Origin: Aurantiacibacter atlanticus
GTDB lineage: Bacteria > Pseudomonadota > Alphaproteobacteria > Sphingomonadales > Sphingomonadaceae
DNA length: 64,000 nucleotides
Assembly: GCF_001077815.2 (NCBI RefSeq)
Contig: NZ_CP011310.1
Location: 1,860,001-1,924,000 of the forward strand
Reading direction: 5' to 3'
The notes below the pieces were generated by a model. It was not told the DNA's origin. It made no database searches and saw nothing but the letters and a program-made list of their open reading frames with translations. Position 1 is the stretch's first letter, and each line of letters starts with the position of its first letter. Positions 35,963 to 46,800 of this stretch are shown piece after piece. The position numbers and the translations under genes were made by a program.

Positions 35963-36235
35963 CTAGATGCTCACATAGTCAAACTTGCGCAAGGCATCCA
36001 TTTGGCCACCCTGCAAACGCACGGGCGGCTCCGCGGTGCCCAGCGCCCATGCCAGCACATCGACATCTTCTTCTTCAAGCAATGCCTCGAACCAGGCGAG
36101 GGCTGCTTCATCCCAGGCCGTGTGAAACGTGTCGAAATAGCAGCCGAACATGTAATCCGCCTCCCGCGTGCCGCGATGCCAGGCGCGAAACTTGGCGCGG
36201 GCGAGCCGGGGAGAAAGATGTGCTGGTTCAGCCAT
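35963..36235 (-). CDS. sdhE: FAD assembly factor SdhE (succinate dehydrogenase assembly factor 2)
   Basis: A 90-residue all-helical protein that promotes covalent attachment of FAD to the succinate dehydrogenase flavoprotein SdhA. The family signature RGxxExD appears as RGTREADYMFG (residues 21-31), with Glu25 in the key position. LEEEDVDVLAWALG and the C-terminal region agree with the DUF339 fold. The location next to mfd and recG matches many alphaproteobacteria and says little about its role. Confidence 0.93.
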   Translation of the reverse strand: MAEPAHLSPRLARAKFRAWHRGTREADYMFGCYFDTFHTAWDEAALAWFEALLEEEDVDVLAWALGTAEPPVRLQGGQMDALRKFDYVSI

Positions 36236-36268
36236 GAAAAGGGGCGCCTCGTTTACCGAAGCGCCCCC
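36236..36268 (-). terminator. Intrinsic terminator of the exported-protein gene at 36292
   Basis: On the minus strand GGGGCGCTTCG and CGAGGCGCCCC pair, with two G-U pairs, around GTAAA, followed by TTTTC. The terminator lies 24 bases beyond the stop at 36292 and overlaps the sdhE start region. Confidence 0.85.
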
Positions 36269-36291
36269 TGTGAAGCCTCAACCGTCCCTGA

Positions 36292-36723
36292 TCAAGGGTG
36301 CGTATGGGTGTAGAAGGTGACTTCATCCTTCGTCAGCGCATTCCATTCCGTCGTCAGGGATTCCAACGCCGCTTCACCGCCGACATTGGCGGTAAGTGCC
36401 GTCATAAAGGCAGCGCGAGACGGGCTGGCGTGCGAATCGAAATTGGCCATTCCGCCTTCCATTTCGGAAACGAGGATGATGTCATAGTCAGGGTTGGTCA
36501 TGACCCAGTGGATGACATCGGGCGTCTGCCCGGCAGCCTGTTGCGCAGGAACAATGTGGTTGGTCATGATCTCCATCCAGCGATCATCCGCCCCGTCGGC
36601 AAAATTGAACATGGTGACTTGATATGTGGTCCGCGCTTCTTCGGGTTCATCCTGCGCCATTGCAGGTGTCGCAAGCAGCGCCAGCGCCGCGCTGGCAGCC
36701 AAAGTCTTCGTAAATCTGAACAT
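36292..36723 (-). CDS. Small exported protein of unknown function
   Basis: A 143-residue protein with a strong signal peptide (FRFTKTLAASAALALLATPAMA, cleaved before QDEPEE). The mature domain includes YQVTMFNFADGADDRWMEIM and DYDIILVSEMEGG, suggestive of a ferredoxin-like alpha-beta fold like those of dimeric barrel proteins, but I do not recognise a named family. I chose ATG 36723, which has GAGGGGAC upstream, over the frame start at 36747. It has its own terminator and separates sdhE from the divergent recG. Confidence 0.8.
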   Translation of the reverse strand: MFRFTKTLAASAALALLATPAMAQDEPEEARTTYQVTMFNFADGADDRWMEIMTNHIVPAQQAAGQTPDVIHWVMTNPDYDIILVSEMEGGMANFDSHASPSRAAFMTALTANVGGEAALESLTTEWNALTKDEVTFYTHTHP

Positions 36724-36878
36724 AGAAAGTCCCCTCAAAAGTTGCACTTTGCGACCCTTGTTAGCGGCCCTGACATCGCTGTTAGCAGCAAAAGTTCCAA
36801 AACGGGAATCGCAATTGCACAGGCTTGCCGCGCAGGCACCTTCGCAATCTTCGAAGCATTGGCTAAGGCGGGCCTGTC

Positions 36879-38951
36879 ATGCGTCCCGATTGCCTCAATC
36901 CCCTGTTCGCCGAAATCGAGAGCCTCGACGGCGTCGGCCCCAAGCTGAAAAAACCGCTGGAAAGGCTTGGCCTCTCGCGCGTGCGCGATGTGCTGTATCA
37001 CCTGCCCGAACGCTTCGTGACCCGCCGCGTGGTGGCTGATCTTGATGACGGGCAGGTGGGCGAGAACGTGGTTGTCGCGCTGACGGTGGTGGAACACCGC
37101 GCGCCGTTTAATCCCGGACGCGGGCCGTATCGGGTGATGGCGCAGGATGCGAAAGGCAATATCTGCGCGCTGACCTATTTTGGCCGCGCCAGCTACACCG
37201 CCAAAAAACAGCTTCCCGTGGGCGAAACGCGATGGGTGGCGGGGCGGCTCGACCAGTACGACCAGACCTTGCAGATCGTCCATCCCGATCACGTCGCGGA
37301 AAAGAGCGATGAAGCGATGGGCAAGATGGTGGAGCCGATTTACCGCCTTGCAGAAGGGTTGACCCAGCCGCGCATCGCCAGCTTCGTTGAACAATCGCTC
37401 GCCCGCATTCCCGATCTGCCCGAATGGATCGACGCCGGAACATTGTCGAGGGAAAATTGGCCGGCATGGGGCAGCGCGCTGGCGTCTGCCCATGCGGGCG
37501 ATGATGCCAAGGCGAAGGACCGGCTCGCCTATGACGAATTATTTGCCAACGCGCTTGCACTGATGCTGGTCCGACAGAGCAACAAGGCACGCAAGGGCCA
37601 GTCCCTGCAGGGCGACGGCAGCCTGCGCGACAAACTGCAACTCCCGTTCCCGCTGACCGGCGCGCAGACCCGGTCCATCGCAGAGATCACGGGCGACATG
37701 GCTCAGGCCAGCCCGATGCTGCGCCTGCTGCAAGGCGATGTCGGCGCGGGCAAGACCGTGGTGGCGCTGGAGGCGATGCTGGCAGCGGTGGAGGCGGGCG
37801 CGCAGGCTGCGATGCTCGCCCCGACTGAACTCCTCGCCCGCCAGCACTTTGAAACCTTGCGAGCAATGGCCAAGCCGACGGGTGTCGAAATCGCCCTGCT
37901 GACAGGGCGCGACAAGGGCAGGGCGCGCGAAAGCATCCTGATGGGGCTGATCGACGGCAGCATCGACATGGTGATCGGCACCCATGCCATTTTTCAGGAC
38001 ACCGTTTCTTACAAGAACCTTGGCCTCGTGGTGATTGATGAACAGCACCGCTTTGGCGTCTCTCAACGCCTGTTACTGACGCAAAAGGGCAAGGTTACAC
38101 CGCACACGCTGGCGATGACGGCCACCCCGATCCCCCGCACACTGACACTCGCCCAATATGGCGAGATGGAAGTCAGCCGTCTCGATGAAATGCCGCCCGG
38201 AAGGCAGGCAATCGACACGCGTGTATTGCCGCTTGGCCGGTTGGACGAGATTGCAGAGGCGGTGGGCCGACACGTATCGGGCGGGCAACAGGCCTATTGG
38301 GTCTGTCCGATGGTGCGCGGCACCGAAAGCGAAACCGAAGATCTGGCCGCTGCCGAAGCGCGCTATGCCAGTTTGAAGAACCGGTTTGGCGATGATGTGG
38401 TGCTCGTCCACGGCCAGCTTGCACCGGAAATGAAAGATGCCGCCATGGCGCGTTTTGCCAGCGGCGATGCAAGGGTGTTGGTGGCCACTACGGTGATCGA
38501 AGTCGGCGTCGATGTGCCCAATGCAACGCTGATGGTGATCGAACAGGCTGAACGTTTCGGCCTAGCCCAGCTGCACCAATTGCGTGGCCGCGTGGGCCGG
38601 GGCAGCGAGAAATCGACCTGCCTGCTTTTGCGCGGCAATGAATTGTCCGAAACGGGCAAGCGGCGGCTTGAACTGATGAAGAATTCGCAGGACGGGTTTG
38701 AACTGGCCGAGGAAGACCTGGCCTTGCGCGGCGGCGGCGAATTGCTCGGCACTCGGCAAAGCGGGGAAGAAGGCTTTTCCATCGCCAGCCTCGAACAGGT
38801 CACGCGGCTGCTTCCCGTGGCCCATGATGATGCCAAGCTACTGGTGGAAAGCCAGAGCGGGCTGGATAATGCGACGCGCGGCGAGGCAGCGCGCATGGTG
38901 CTTTACCTGCTTGAGCGCGATTGGGGCGTGCAGACCCTGCGCGGTGGCTAA
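36879..38951 (+). CDS. recG: ATP-dependent DNA helicase RecG
   Basis: Remodels stalled replication forks and Holliday junctions. The 690-residue protein has an N-terminal wedge/OB domain (LDGVGPKLKKPLERLG, ALTYFGRASY) and an SF2 motor. Walker A is GDVGAGKTVVALEAML (about residue 286), the DEQH box VVIDEQHRFGVSQR (about 386), and further motifs are MTATPIPRTLTLAQYG and QLRGRVGRGSEKS. The start MRPDCLNPLFAEIESL fits sphingomonad RecG as I recall it. Confidence 0.97.
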   Translation: MRPDCLNPLFAEIESLDGVGPKLKKPLERLGLSRVRDVLYHLPERFVTRRVVADLDDGQVGENVVVALTVVEHRAPFNPGRGPYRVMAQDAKGNICALTYFGRASYTAKKQLPVGETRWVAGRLDQYDQTLQIVHPDHVAEKSDEAMGKMVEPIYRLAEGLTQPRIASFVEQSLARIPDLPEWIDAGTLSRENWPAWGSALASAHAGDDAKAKDRLAYDELFANALALMLVRQSNKARKGQSLQGDGSLRDKLQLPFPLTGAQTRSIAEITGDMAQASPMLRLLQGDVGAGKTVVALEAMLAAVEAGAQAAMLAPTELLARQHFETLRAMAKPTGVEIALLTGRDKGRARESILMGLIDGSIDMVIGTHAIFQDTVSYKNLGLVVIDEQHRFGVSQRLLLTQKGKVTPHTLAMTATPIPRTLTLAQYGEMEVSRLDEMPPGRQAIDTRVLPLGRLDEIAEAVGRHVSGGQQAYWVCPMVRGTESETEDLAAAEARYASLKNRFGDDVVLVHGQLAPEMKDAAMARFASGDARVLVATTVIEVGVDVPNATLMVIEQAERFGLAQLHQLRGRVGRGSEKSTCLLLRGNELSETGKRRLELMKNSQDGFELAEEDLALRGGGELLGTRQSGEEGFSIASLEQVTRLLPVAHDDAKLLVESQSGLDNATRGEAARMVLYLLERDWGVQTLRGG

Positions 38952-39104
38952 ACGGCGCACTGGCCTGTATTGTCGATTGCACGCCCCATGTATCGCACCG
39001 CGGCAATGCGAGGGATAGAACTAGCGATTTCTGCCTGATGGCTTGCGATCAGACGCCAACCTTCTAGTCTCCCGCGTAATCAATTTCTCGGGAGACACTC
39101 CATC

Positions 39105-40874
39105 ATGATCCGCACCCTGTTGGCCGCTTCGGCTCTTTCGCTTGCTGTTGCGATGCCAGTTTTGGCTTCGGCGCAGGATGCCCAGGAAGATTTTACCGAG
39201 CTGCGTGAAGAGGTGTGGGAATGGACGCTGGACAACCAGCCCTATCTAGCGACCAGTATCGGGGATCGGCGCGGTGACGGGTCACTGGGGGACAATTCGC
39301 TTGCAGCCTATGAACAGAACATCGTTGATACCCGCGCATATCTGGCACGGCTGAACGCCATCGCCGTTGCTGAATTGCCCGAAGATTTGCAAATCGACTA
39401 TGCGCTGATGCTTCGCGATTTCAACGATACGCTGGAAGCCGCTACTTTCGATCACAGCCGCTACATTGTCTTCACTAATCGCGGTGGTCCGCAAAGTGCC
39501 ATCGCCGCCCTGCCGTATAGCTCGCCCTTGTTCACCGCGCAGGATTATGAAAGCTATATCGGGCGGCTCGAAACCTTCCCAACCTATGTCAGTAATATCA
39601 TCAGCCGCAGCGAAACTGCCATCGAATTGGGCCTGACCCAGCCGTGCGAGCCTATGCTGGGCTTCGAAAATACAATTACAGGCCTGATCGCTGAAACGCC
39701 TGAGGAATCGGTCTGGTGGAGCGCGTTTGAACAGCGCCCCGCGACCATTACCGAAAGTGAATGGGCTATCTTGGAGGCGCGTGGACGCGGCGCAATTACC
39801 GGTGGCGCCTTTGCGGGTCTTCGCAGCTTTGCCGATTTCTACACGCAGGAATATGCGCCAGAATGCCGTACGGATGCAGCCGTGGGCATCGGCAATACCG
39901 AAGACGGACAGGATTATTACGCCTGGCGCGTACGCAGCTTCACGACAACCGAGATGACCCCGCAGGAGGTGCATGATCTTGGCCAGTCGGAAGTGGCGCG
40001 GATCAGGGCGGAGATGGAAACCGTGGCAGCCCAAGCCGGGTTCGACAGCCGCGAAGCATTTATCGAACATTTGCGCACCGACCCGCAATATTATTCCGAG
40101 GACGAGGAAAGCTATCTGCAACATACGCAGGCCTTGGCGAAAGAGATCGACGGCTGGATGCCGCGCCTTTTCGGCCGTTTACCGCGCTTGCCATATACTG
40201 TGGAGCCGATCCCTGCCGCCAGTGCCCCGGGCAATACGACGGCCTATTACGAACCAGGATCGCTAACCACGGGTCAGGCGGGTATTTACCGCATCAATCT
40301 GACCGAGCTGGATCAGCGCCCCTTGTGGGAATTACCCGCACTGGGCGTGCATGAGGCCGTGCCCGGCCATCATCAGCAGATTTCGCTGCAGCAGGAGCTC
40401 GACATTCATCCGCTGCGCCAGAATGGCACTTTCTTCACCGTCTTCGTTGAAGGCTGGGGGCTCTATTCCGAAAGGCTCGGCATAGAGATGGGGCTATATG
40501 ATACGCCAGCTAAGCAGATGGGCAGGCTGTCCTATGAAATGTGGCGTGCCAGCCGCCTTGTTGTGGACACGGGCATGCATGCTCTGGGCTGGACACGGCA
40601 GGAAGCGGTCGATTTCATGATGGCCAATACCGCGCTGTCGGAAGGCAATATCAATGCAGAGGTCAATCGCTATATCACCTGGCCGGGGCAGGCACTCGCC
40701 TACAAGCTGGGCGAGCTGAAGATACGCGAATTGCGCGCCCGGGCTGAAGAGGAGCTGGGCGCGGATTTCGATCTGCGCGCTTTCCACGATACGGTTCTGG
40801 AAAACGGTTCCATCCCGCTCGACGTGCTTGAGGCGCATGTCGACGGATGGATTGCGGAGCAACTGGCCGGCTAG
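39105..40874 (+). CDS. Exported DUF885 family protein (putative metallopeptidase)
   Basis: A 589-residue secreted protein with a signal peptide ending SLAVAMPVLASAQ. The family motif HEAVPGHHQQ (His416, Glu417, His422, His423) is the likely zinc site of this HExxPGHH group, related to M3/M32-type metallopeptidases. Substrate is unknown. Other family features are ELDQRPLWELPALGVHE before the site and FVEGWGLYSERLG after it. The AUG is preceded by CTCGGGAGACACTCC. Nothing else is seen in the 153-base gap upstream. Confidence 0.85.
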   Translation: MIRTLLAASALSLAVAMPVLASAQDAQEDFTELREEVWEWTLDNQPYLATSIGDRRGDGSLGDNSLAAYEQNIVDTRAYLARLNAIAVAELPEDLQIDYALMLRDFNDTLEAATFDHSRYIVFTNRGGPQSAIAALPYSSPLFTAQDYESYIGRLETFPTYVSNIISRSETAIELGLTQPCEPMLGFENTITGLIAETPEESVWWSAFEQRPATITESEWAILEARGRGAITGGAFAGLRSFADFYTQEYAPECRTDAAVGIGNTEDGQDYYAWRVRSFTTTEMTPQEVHDLGQSEVARIRAEMETVAAQAGFDSREAFIEHLRTDPQYYSEDEESYLQHTQALAKEIDGWMPRLFGRLPRLPYTVEPIPAASAPGNTTAYYEPGSLTTGQAGIYRINLTELDQRPLWELPALGVHEAVPGHHQQISLQQELDIHPLRQNGTFFTVFVEGWGLYSERLGIEMGLYDTPAKQMGRLSYEMWRASRLVVDTGMHALGWTRQEAVDFMMANTALSEGNINAEVNRYITWPGQALAYKLGELKIRELRARAEEELGADFDLRAFHDTVLENGSIPLDVLEAHVDGWIAEQLAG

Positions 40875-41061
40875 AATCTCCTACAGCGAGCGCACTGTGC
40901 TTCGCCTATATTTATGTTTGGCGAATTGGGGCGGGAGTGCTGCGAAAAACAAAGACACGCCCGCTCGAAGTATTTCGTCGACTTGCGCCATTTTCATTGC
41001 AGCGAAAGGTCCTGCTACCTAAAGCCCCGCCACACTCCAACAGAAGTGAACCCTTTTCCAA

Positions 41062-42303
41062 GTGATCCTTACCCCCTTCGAATGGTCCATCGCCAAACGC
41101 TACATGCTGCCAGGTCGCAGCGAAGCGGTGATCGCGCTGGTTGCAGGCATTTCCATTACGGTGGTCATGCTGTCGGTTGCCATGCTGGTTATCGTGATGA
41201 GCGTGATGAACGGTTTTCGCGCCGAATTGATTGACCGCATCACATCGCTCAACGGGCATGCCGTGGTGCAGGCCTATGGCGGACGGCTCGAAAATTGGGA
41301 GCAAGTGCTGGAAGAGGTCCGCGCGACCCCCGGTGTCACCCGCGCCAGCCCGCTAATTGAACAGCCGCTGGCGGCCACATATAATGGGCGGACCGAAGTG
41401 GTCTTCGTGCGTGGTAATACGGTGGAAGACATCGGCAGGCTGGAAGAGAACCTTGTCGCCGGCAATCTCGATACGCTGGATACAGAAGGTCGCAATGTCG
41501 CGATTGGTTCACGGCTCCAGCAAAACCTCGGCATAAGGCTGGGCGAGACGCTGACGGTGTTTAACCCGCAAGGCCGCAGCACGCCCTTTGGGATTGTTCC
41601 GCGACAGGTCGGCTATACCGTGACAGCCGTTTTTGAAGTTGGCCTTTACGATTTTGACGAACGCTATGTCGTCATGCCCATTCCCAAGGCGCAGGAACTG
41701 CTGCTGACCGGGGATTCCGTAGGGATGATAGAGGTTCAGACAGAGGATCCCGAACGCGTCAACGAAATACTCGCGCCGATCGCAGAACGTCTTTCAGGCC
41801 GGGCCATCGTGACTGATTGGCAATCAATGAACTCCGCCCTGTTTGAAGCTTTGCAGGTTGAAAGGGTGGCGATGTTCTTTGCCTTGTCCATCATCGTGCT
41901 GGTGGCCGCCTTCAATATCCTGTCCTCGCTGGTCATGCTGGTACGTTCAAAAACGCGAGATATCGCCATCATCCGCACGATGGGCGCGACACGGCGTAGT
42001 CTGATGAAGATCTTCGTGACCACGGGCTCTGTCATCGGCGTGATCGGAACGGCTGCAGGGCTGGGGCTGGGGTTCCTCGTGCTGTTCTTCCGCAATGGCA
42101 TTGTGACAGGCCTCAGCACCGTATTCGGGCTTGAGGTGTGGAACCCTGAGGTACGCTTTTTGACAGAACTGCCTTCCAAGACCGATCCGATGGAAATCCT
42201 GATGATTGCAGGCATGGCGATGGGGCTCAGCTTTCTCGCTACTCTCTATCCCGCTTATCGCGCGTCCAATACCGATCCGGTGGAAGTCCTTCGTTATGAG
42301 TGA
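41062..42303 (+). CDS. Lipoprotein-releasing ABC transporter permease (LolC/LolE family)
   Basis: The inner-membrane permease that extracts outer-membrane lipoproteins for hand-over to LolA. It has 413 residues with the four-helix layout: one helix after the N-terminus ([20 protein letters not shown]), a large periplasmic domain (residues about 60-265), then three helices near the C-terminus. Family features are [15 protein letters not shown] and [14 protein letters not shown]. Only one permease gene precedes lolD, so it may act as a homodimer (LolF-like) or pair with a distant partner. The start is GTG at 41062. It overlaps lolD by 8 bases. Confidence 0.92.
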   Translation: MILTPFEWSIAKRYMLPGRSEAVIALVAGISITVVMLSVAMLVIVMSVMNGFRAELIDRITSLNGHAVVQAYGGRLENWEQVLEEVRATPGVTRASPLIEQPLAATYNGRTEVVFVRGNTVEDIGRLEENLVAGNLDTLDTEGRNVAIGSRLQQNLGIRLGETLTVFNPQGRSTPFGIVPRQVGYTVTAVFEVGLYDFDERYVVMPIPKAQELLLTGDSVGMIEVQTEDPERVNEILAPIAERLSGRAIVTDWQSMNSALFEALQVERVAMFFALSIIVLVAAFNILSSLVMLVRSKTRDIAIIRTMGATRRSLMKIFVTTGSVIGVIGTAAGLGLGFLVLFFRNGIVTGLSTVFGLEVWNPEVRFLTELPSKTDPMEILMIAGMAMGLSFLATLYPAYRASNTDPVEVLRYE

Positions 42304-42970
42304 ACCTGTCGTCCGTCTTACCAAACTGGCGCGCAGCTTTGAACAAGGCGGCGTGCGGATTGACGTGCTCAACGGTGTGGACCTTGAAATAGCGCCAGGA
42401 GAAATTGTCGCGCTGCTCGGCCCTTCGGGATCGGGAAAATCGACCATGTTGCAGGCCGTGGGACTTCTTGAAGGTGGCTTTTCCGGCAAGATCGAGATTG
42501 CTGGACAGGATGCCAGCAAGCTCAATTCTGGTGATCGCACCTGCCTGCGCCGGGACCATCTGGGATTTGTCTATCAATTCCACCACCTGCTGCCCGATTT
42601 CACCGCGCGCGAAAATGTGGTTCTGCCGCAATTACTGGTAGCCACCAGTCGTCCTGATGCGGAAGCGCGGGCCGATCAATTGCTGGGCGCTCTGGGCCTT
42701 GGCCACCGCATGAGTCATCGGCCAAGCAAGCTTTCCGGCGGAGAGCAGCAACGTGTCGCCGTGGCGCGCGCCTTGGCCAATCGTCCACAACTGGTGCTGG
42801 CCGATGAGCCGACGGGCAATCTTGACGAGAAAACCTCCGAACGCGTGCTCGCCGAATTCCTTGATCTGGTTCGCGGCCAGGGCAGCGCCGCATTGGTCGC
42901 CACGCATAATGAACGCATGGCCGCGCGCATGGACCGTGTGGTAAGGCTGCACGAGGGACGTATAGAATAG
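42296..42970 (+). CDS. lolD: Lipoprotein-releasing ABC transporter ATP-binding protein LolD
   Basis: The ATPase subunit of the lipoprotein release machine, 224 residues. Walker A is [12 protein letters not shown] (about residues 42-53), the Q-loop region [17 protein letters not shown], the ABC signature [15 protein letters not shown] (about 146), Walker [13 protein letters not shown] and the H-loop [11 protein letters not shown]. The motif around FHHLLPDF is the part of LolD that contacts the permease. The ATG at 42296 overlaps the permease stop. Confidence 0.95.
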   Translation: MSEPVVRLTKLARSFEQGGVRIDVLNGVDLEIAPGEIVALLGPSGSGKSTMLQAVGLLEGGFSGKIEIAGQDASKLNSGDRTCLRRDHLGFVYQFHHLLPDFTARENVVLPQLLVATSRPDAEARADQLLGALGLGHRMSHRPSKLSGGEQQRVAVARALANRPQLVLADEPTGNLDEKTSERVLAEFLDLVRGQGSAALVATHNERMAARMDRVVRLHEGRIE

Positions 42971-42980
42971 GGGAAATTTC

Positions 42981-43349
42981 ATGGCCATGTTTGCCACAAG
43001 CCGCATAGAGAAGGTCAGTAGCGGCTGCGCCATAGCCGAGACATGGATGCCTTTGAACGGTGGCGGCGGGTCCAGCCTTACCGCACGCGACCCGCAAACC
43101 GGCGTTTGGCATCAATTGTGGATTGGAAGCGCACCGGGCCGTGTGTTCTTCGAAGGCGGGCCAGTAGGCGGAACAATGGTTCTCACCGGATATTGGGGCA
43201 ACGAAGCTAATGGTGAACCGCAATTAATCCGGATGACCTATTCGCTGCGTGAGGACGGGACAGTACGGCAATATGGTGAAGCCAGCAGCGATCATGGAGC
43301 CAGCTGGTCTGACAGTTTCGACTTCATCTATTCACCGAAGTCCGGGTAA
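42981..43349 (+). CDS. DUF1579-like protein, apparently N-terminally shortened
   Basis: A 122-residue protein. The core (SRIEKVSSGCAIAETWMPLN, DPQTGVWHQLWIGS, GTVRQYGEASSDHGASWSDS) matches the C-terminal two thirds of DUF1579-type proteins. The usual start, a signal peptide and a FDFWxGxW motif, is missing: only six residues precede SRIEKV. The Shine-Dalgarno AGGGGA is well placed before ATG 42981, so the short form may still be made. It follows lolD by 10 bases. Function is unknown. Confidence 0.68.
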   Translation: MAMFATSRIEKVSSGCAIAETWMPLNGGGGSSLTARDPQTGVWHQLWIGSAPGRVFFEGGPVGGTMVLTGYWGNEANGEPQLIRMTYSLREDGTVRQYGEASSDHGASWSDSFDFIYSPKSG

Positions 43350-43397
43350 CCATTCTCACCCGCAGGACGAACCAGTCAACCGAAGGAGCTATCGCGC

Positions 43398-43745
43398 ATG
43401 ATCGAGGCATTCACTGACTGGTTCTTGTCGCTGGGTGAAAATTACGGCGTCAATCCGTGGATTTTCGGTTCCATTTATGTGGGCGCGATACCGTTCTTTT
43501 TCCTGTCAATCGGGTGGATCGTCAAGAATGCGCGAATTGGCAAATCCACCGTACTTCCGACCATGCTGGCAGGCTTTTGCTTCGTTTCAGCCTATCTTTA
43601 TCTTACGATTGCGGGACGGAACATTCCGGTCTGGGTGTGGATATTTCTGGCCGTTCTCATCCTATACGGCGCGTGGTCCAGCGTGCGAGACACGCGCCGC
43701 AAGATCGCCGCTGCCAGGGAAGGAACGCTGGCCGATGTGGAATAG
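43398..43745 (+). CDS. Small integral membrane protein of unknown function
   Basis: A 115-residue protein with three predicted membrane helices (WIFGSIYVGAIPFFFLSIGW; TVLPTMLAGFCFVSAYLYLT; VWVWIFLAVLILYGAWSSV) and a basic C-terminal tail (RDTRRKIAAAREG). AAGGAG lies 8 bases before the ATG. No conserved domain is recognised. It sits between the DUF1579-like gene and dnaE on the same strand. Confidence 0.75.
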   Translation: MIEAFTDWFLSLGENYGVNPWIFGSIYVGAIPFFFLSIGWIVKNARIGKSTVLPTMLAGFCFVSAYLYLTIAGRNIPVWVWIFLAVLILYGAWSSVRDTRRKIAAAREGTLADVE

Positions 43746-43802
43746 GGGATAGGAAGGCGAAAGGCTCTTCAATCTTGGGCAATGGGGGCGCATATTGCAG
43801 AT

Positions 43803-46800
43803 ATGTCCCACACACCCTTTGTCCCCCTGAGAGTCATCTCCAGCTATTCCATGCTCGAAGGGGCGATTGACCCCAAGGCGATTGCGAAGCTGGCAAAGGA
43901 ACGTGGCTTTCCCGCTATCGCCATCTGCGACCGAAACGGATTGTATGGCTCCACCATGTTTGCTGGTGCTGCCATTGCTGAAGGTGTTCAGCCGATAATC
44001 GGCACCTTGCTTGGCGTGATCCATGTCGCAGGAGAGCAGGTCGATTATCTGCCGCTATTCGCGCAGGATGAGGACGGGTGGAACAATCTTTGCCACCTCG
44101 TCAGCCGGGCCCATCTTGATCGACCGCTAGAGCTTGAACCGCATGTGACGATGGATGATCTCACCGGGCATACTGATGGTCTGATCGCATTGACGGGCGC
44201 CGCTGAAGGTGCGGTGACGCGTCTGCTGGCAGACGGTAAGGAACGGCGCGCACATGATCTGGCACAGCAGCTTTCCGCCCTTTTTCCTGATCGACTGTAT
44301 GTGGAACTTGCCCGTCGCGGCAATTCTGTAGAAGACGCCGCAGAAGCCGGCCTGCTTGATCTTGCCTATGCGCAAAATTTGCCGTTGGTCGCCACCAATC
44401 CCGCCAATTTCGCAGAACCGCACATGCACAGTGCGCATGATGCCATGTTGTGTATCGCCAACACTTCGCAGATTGACAGCGAAGACAGGCCTACTTCCAA
44501 TCCGCAATCTTTCGTCAAGACAGCCGCGATGATGGAGGAATTGTTTGCGGATTTGCCGGAAGCGACGGCCAATACGCTGGTGGTGGCGCAGCGTTGTGCC
44601 TTTTCGCCGCCGCGCCGCAAGCCGATTTTGCCAAGTCTCGCTGGTGATCTCGAAGGCGAATCCCGCTTGCTGGAGGAGGATGCGCGCAAGGGCTTGTCTG
44701 CGCGGCTCGAGAAATATGAGGATATGTCAGAGGACCAATTGCAAATCTATGTCGAACGGCTCGATTACGAAGTCGGCATAATTCGCAAGATGGGCTTCCC
44801 CGGCTATTTTCTGATCGTGGCCGATTTCATCAAATGGGCCAAGGCGCAGGGCATTCCAGTAGGGCCGGGCCGTGGCTCTGGCGCAGGCTCCCTGGTGGCA
44901 TGGGCGCTGACGATTACGGACATTGATCCGATCCGGCTTGGCCTTCTGTTCGAACGCTTCCTCAATCCCGAACGCGTTTCCATGCCTGACTTCGACATCG
45001 ACTTTTGCGAAACGCGGCGAGGCGAGGTGATCCGATATGTTCAGGATCGCTACGGCCATGACAAGGTCGCCCAGATAATCACCTTCGGCAAGATGAAGGC
45101 CCGCGCGGTGCTGCGCGATACCGGCCGCATATTGCAAATGCCCTACGGCCAGGTGGACCGCTTGACCAAGATGGTGCCAAACCATCCGACCGATCCGTGG
45201 ACCTTGCCGCGCACGTTGAACGGTGCGTCGGATTTCAAGCGCGAATATGACAATGACAATGAGGTGAAGCGCCTTGTTGACCTTGCCATGAAGCTGGAGG
45301 GCTTTCCGCGCAATTCGTCCACCCATGCGGCGGGCGTGGTGATTGGCGATCGTCCCTTGAGCCAGCTTGTGCCACTCTATCGTGATCCGCGATCGGATAT
45401 GCCGGTCACCCAGTTCGACATGAAGCATGTCGAGGATTCCGGACTGGTGAAGTTCGATTTCCTCGGTCTGAAGACACTGAGCGTGCTGCGCAAGGCGATT
45501 GATCTGCTTGAACTGCGCGGAATTACGGTCGATCTCGAAACGCTCGAGTGGGATGATCCTGCGGTTTACGAATTGATGAAGCGCGGCGATACGGTGGGCG
45601 TATTCCAGCTTGAATCCGATGGCATGCGGCGCACACTGACCGCTGTAAAACCCACCAAGTTCGAAGACATCATCGCACTCGTTTCACTCTATCGCCCCGG
45701 CCCGATGGACAACATTCCGCTGTTCGGAAAGCGCAAGGCGGGTGAGGTGGAGATCGAATATCCGCATCCCAAATTGAAGGGCATCCTGGAAGAAACATAC
45801 GGCATCTTCGTCTATCAGGAACAGGTCATGCAGGCGGCGCAGATCCTGGCCGGATATTCCCTTGGCGATGCAGATTTGCTGCGCCGTGCGATGGGCAAGA
45901 AGGTGCAGGCAGAAATGGATGCGCAGCGCCAGCGCTTCATCGATGGCTGTGGCAGAGTGTCCGGTATCCAGCCGAAGCAGGCAAATGAACTGTTCGATTT
46001 GATCGACAAATTTGCCGGTTACGGCTTCAATAAATCACACGCTGCTGCCTATGCGCTGCTCAGCTACCAGACAGGCTGGGTGAAGACCCATTACCCAGAG
46101 GAATTCTACGCCGCCTCCATGTGTTTTGACATGCACCAGTCAGAAAAGCTGGCAGTCTTCGTGGACGATGCCCGGCGCAATGGTGTCACGCTGCTGGGGC
46201 CGGATATCAACCATTCCGAAGCCGAATTCTCGGTCGAGCAGACGGATGAGGGCTGGGCGGTGCGCTATGCCTTGGCAGGCATCCGCAATGTGGGCGAAAA
46301 GGCGATGGAACAGGTTGCGGCAGAGCGCCTGTCGCACGGACCGTTTCAAAACCTCGAGGATATATTCAGGCGACTGCCCGCAGGCTCCATGAACCGTAAG
46401 CAGCTGGAAGGTCTGGCGGGGGCGGGCGCCTTTGATGGTCTTGAACCCAATCGAGCGAAGATCATGGCCAATGTGGACATGCTGCTGGCGGTGGCAGACG
46501 CAGCCAATCGCGAAAAGGCCAGCGGACAGGGCGGATTGTTCGGCGGTGAGGACCATGCCGAGCCCTCGCTCAAACTGGTGAAAGCAGACCCCTGGACCCG
46601 ACCGGAGCAAATGGCGGTGGAGCGGGAGAATTTCGGCTTTTACTTTGCCGCCCATCCGGCAGAAGAATATCGTCTGATAGCGGCATCCAATGGTGCACGA
46701 AGCTATGCTGCCTTGATGGAAGCAGGGGTAGTAGGCTCCCGCCAGAAAGCGGTCATGGCAGCGATGGTAGAAGGCATGAGCAAGAGCCGGACAAAGCGCG

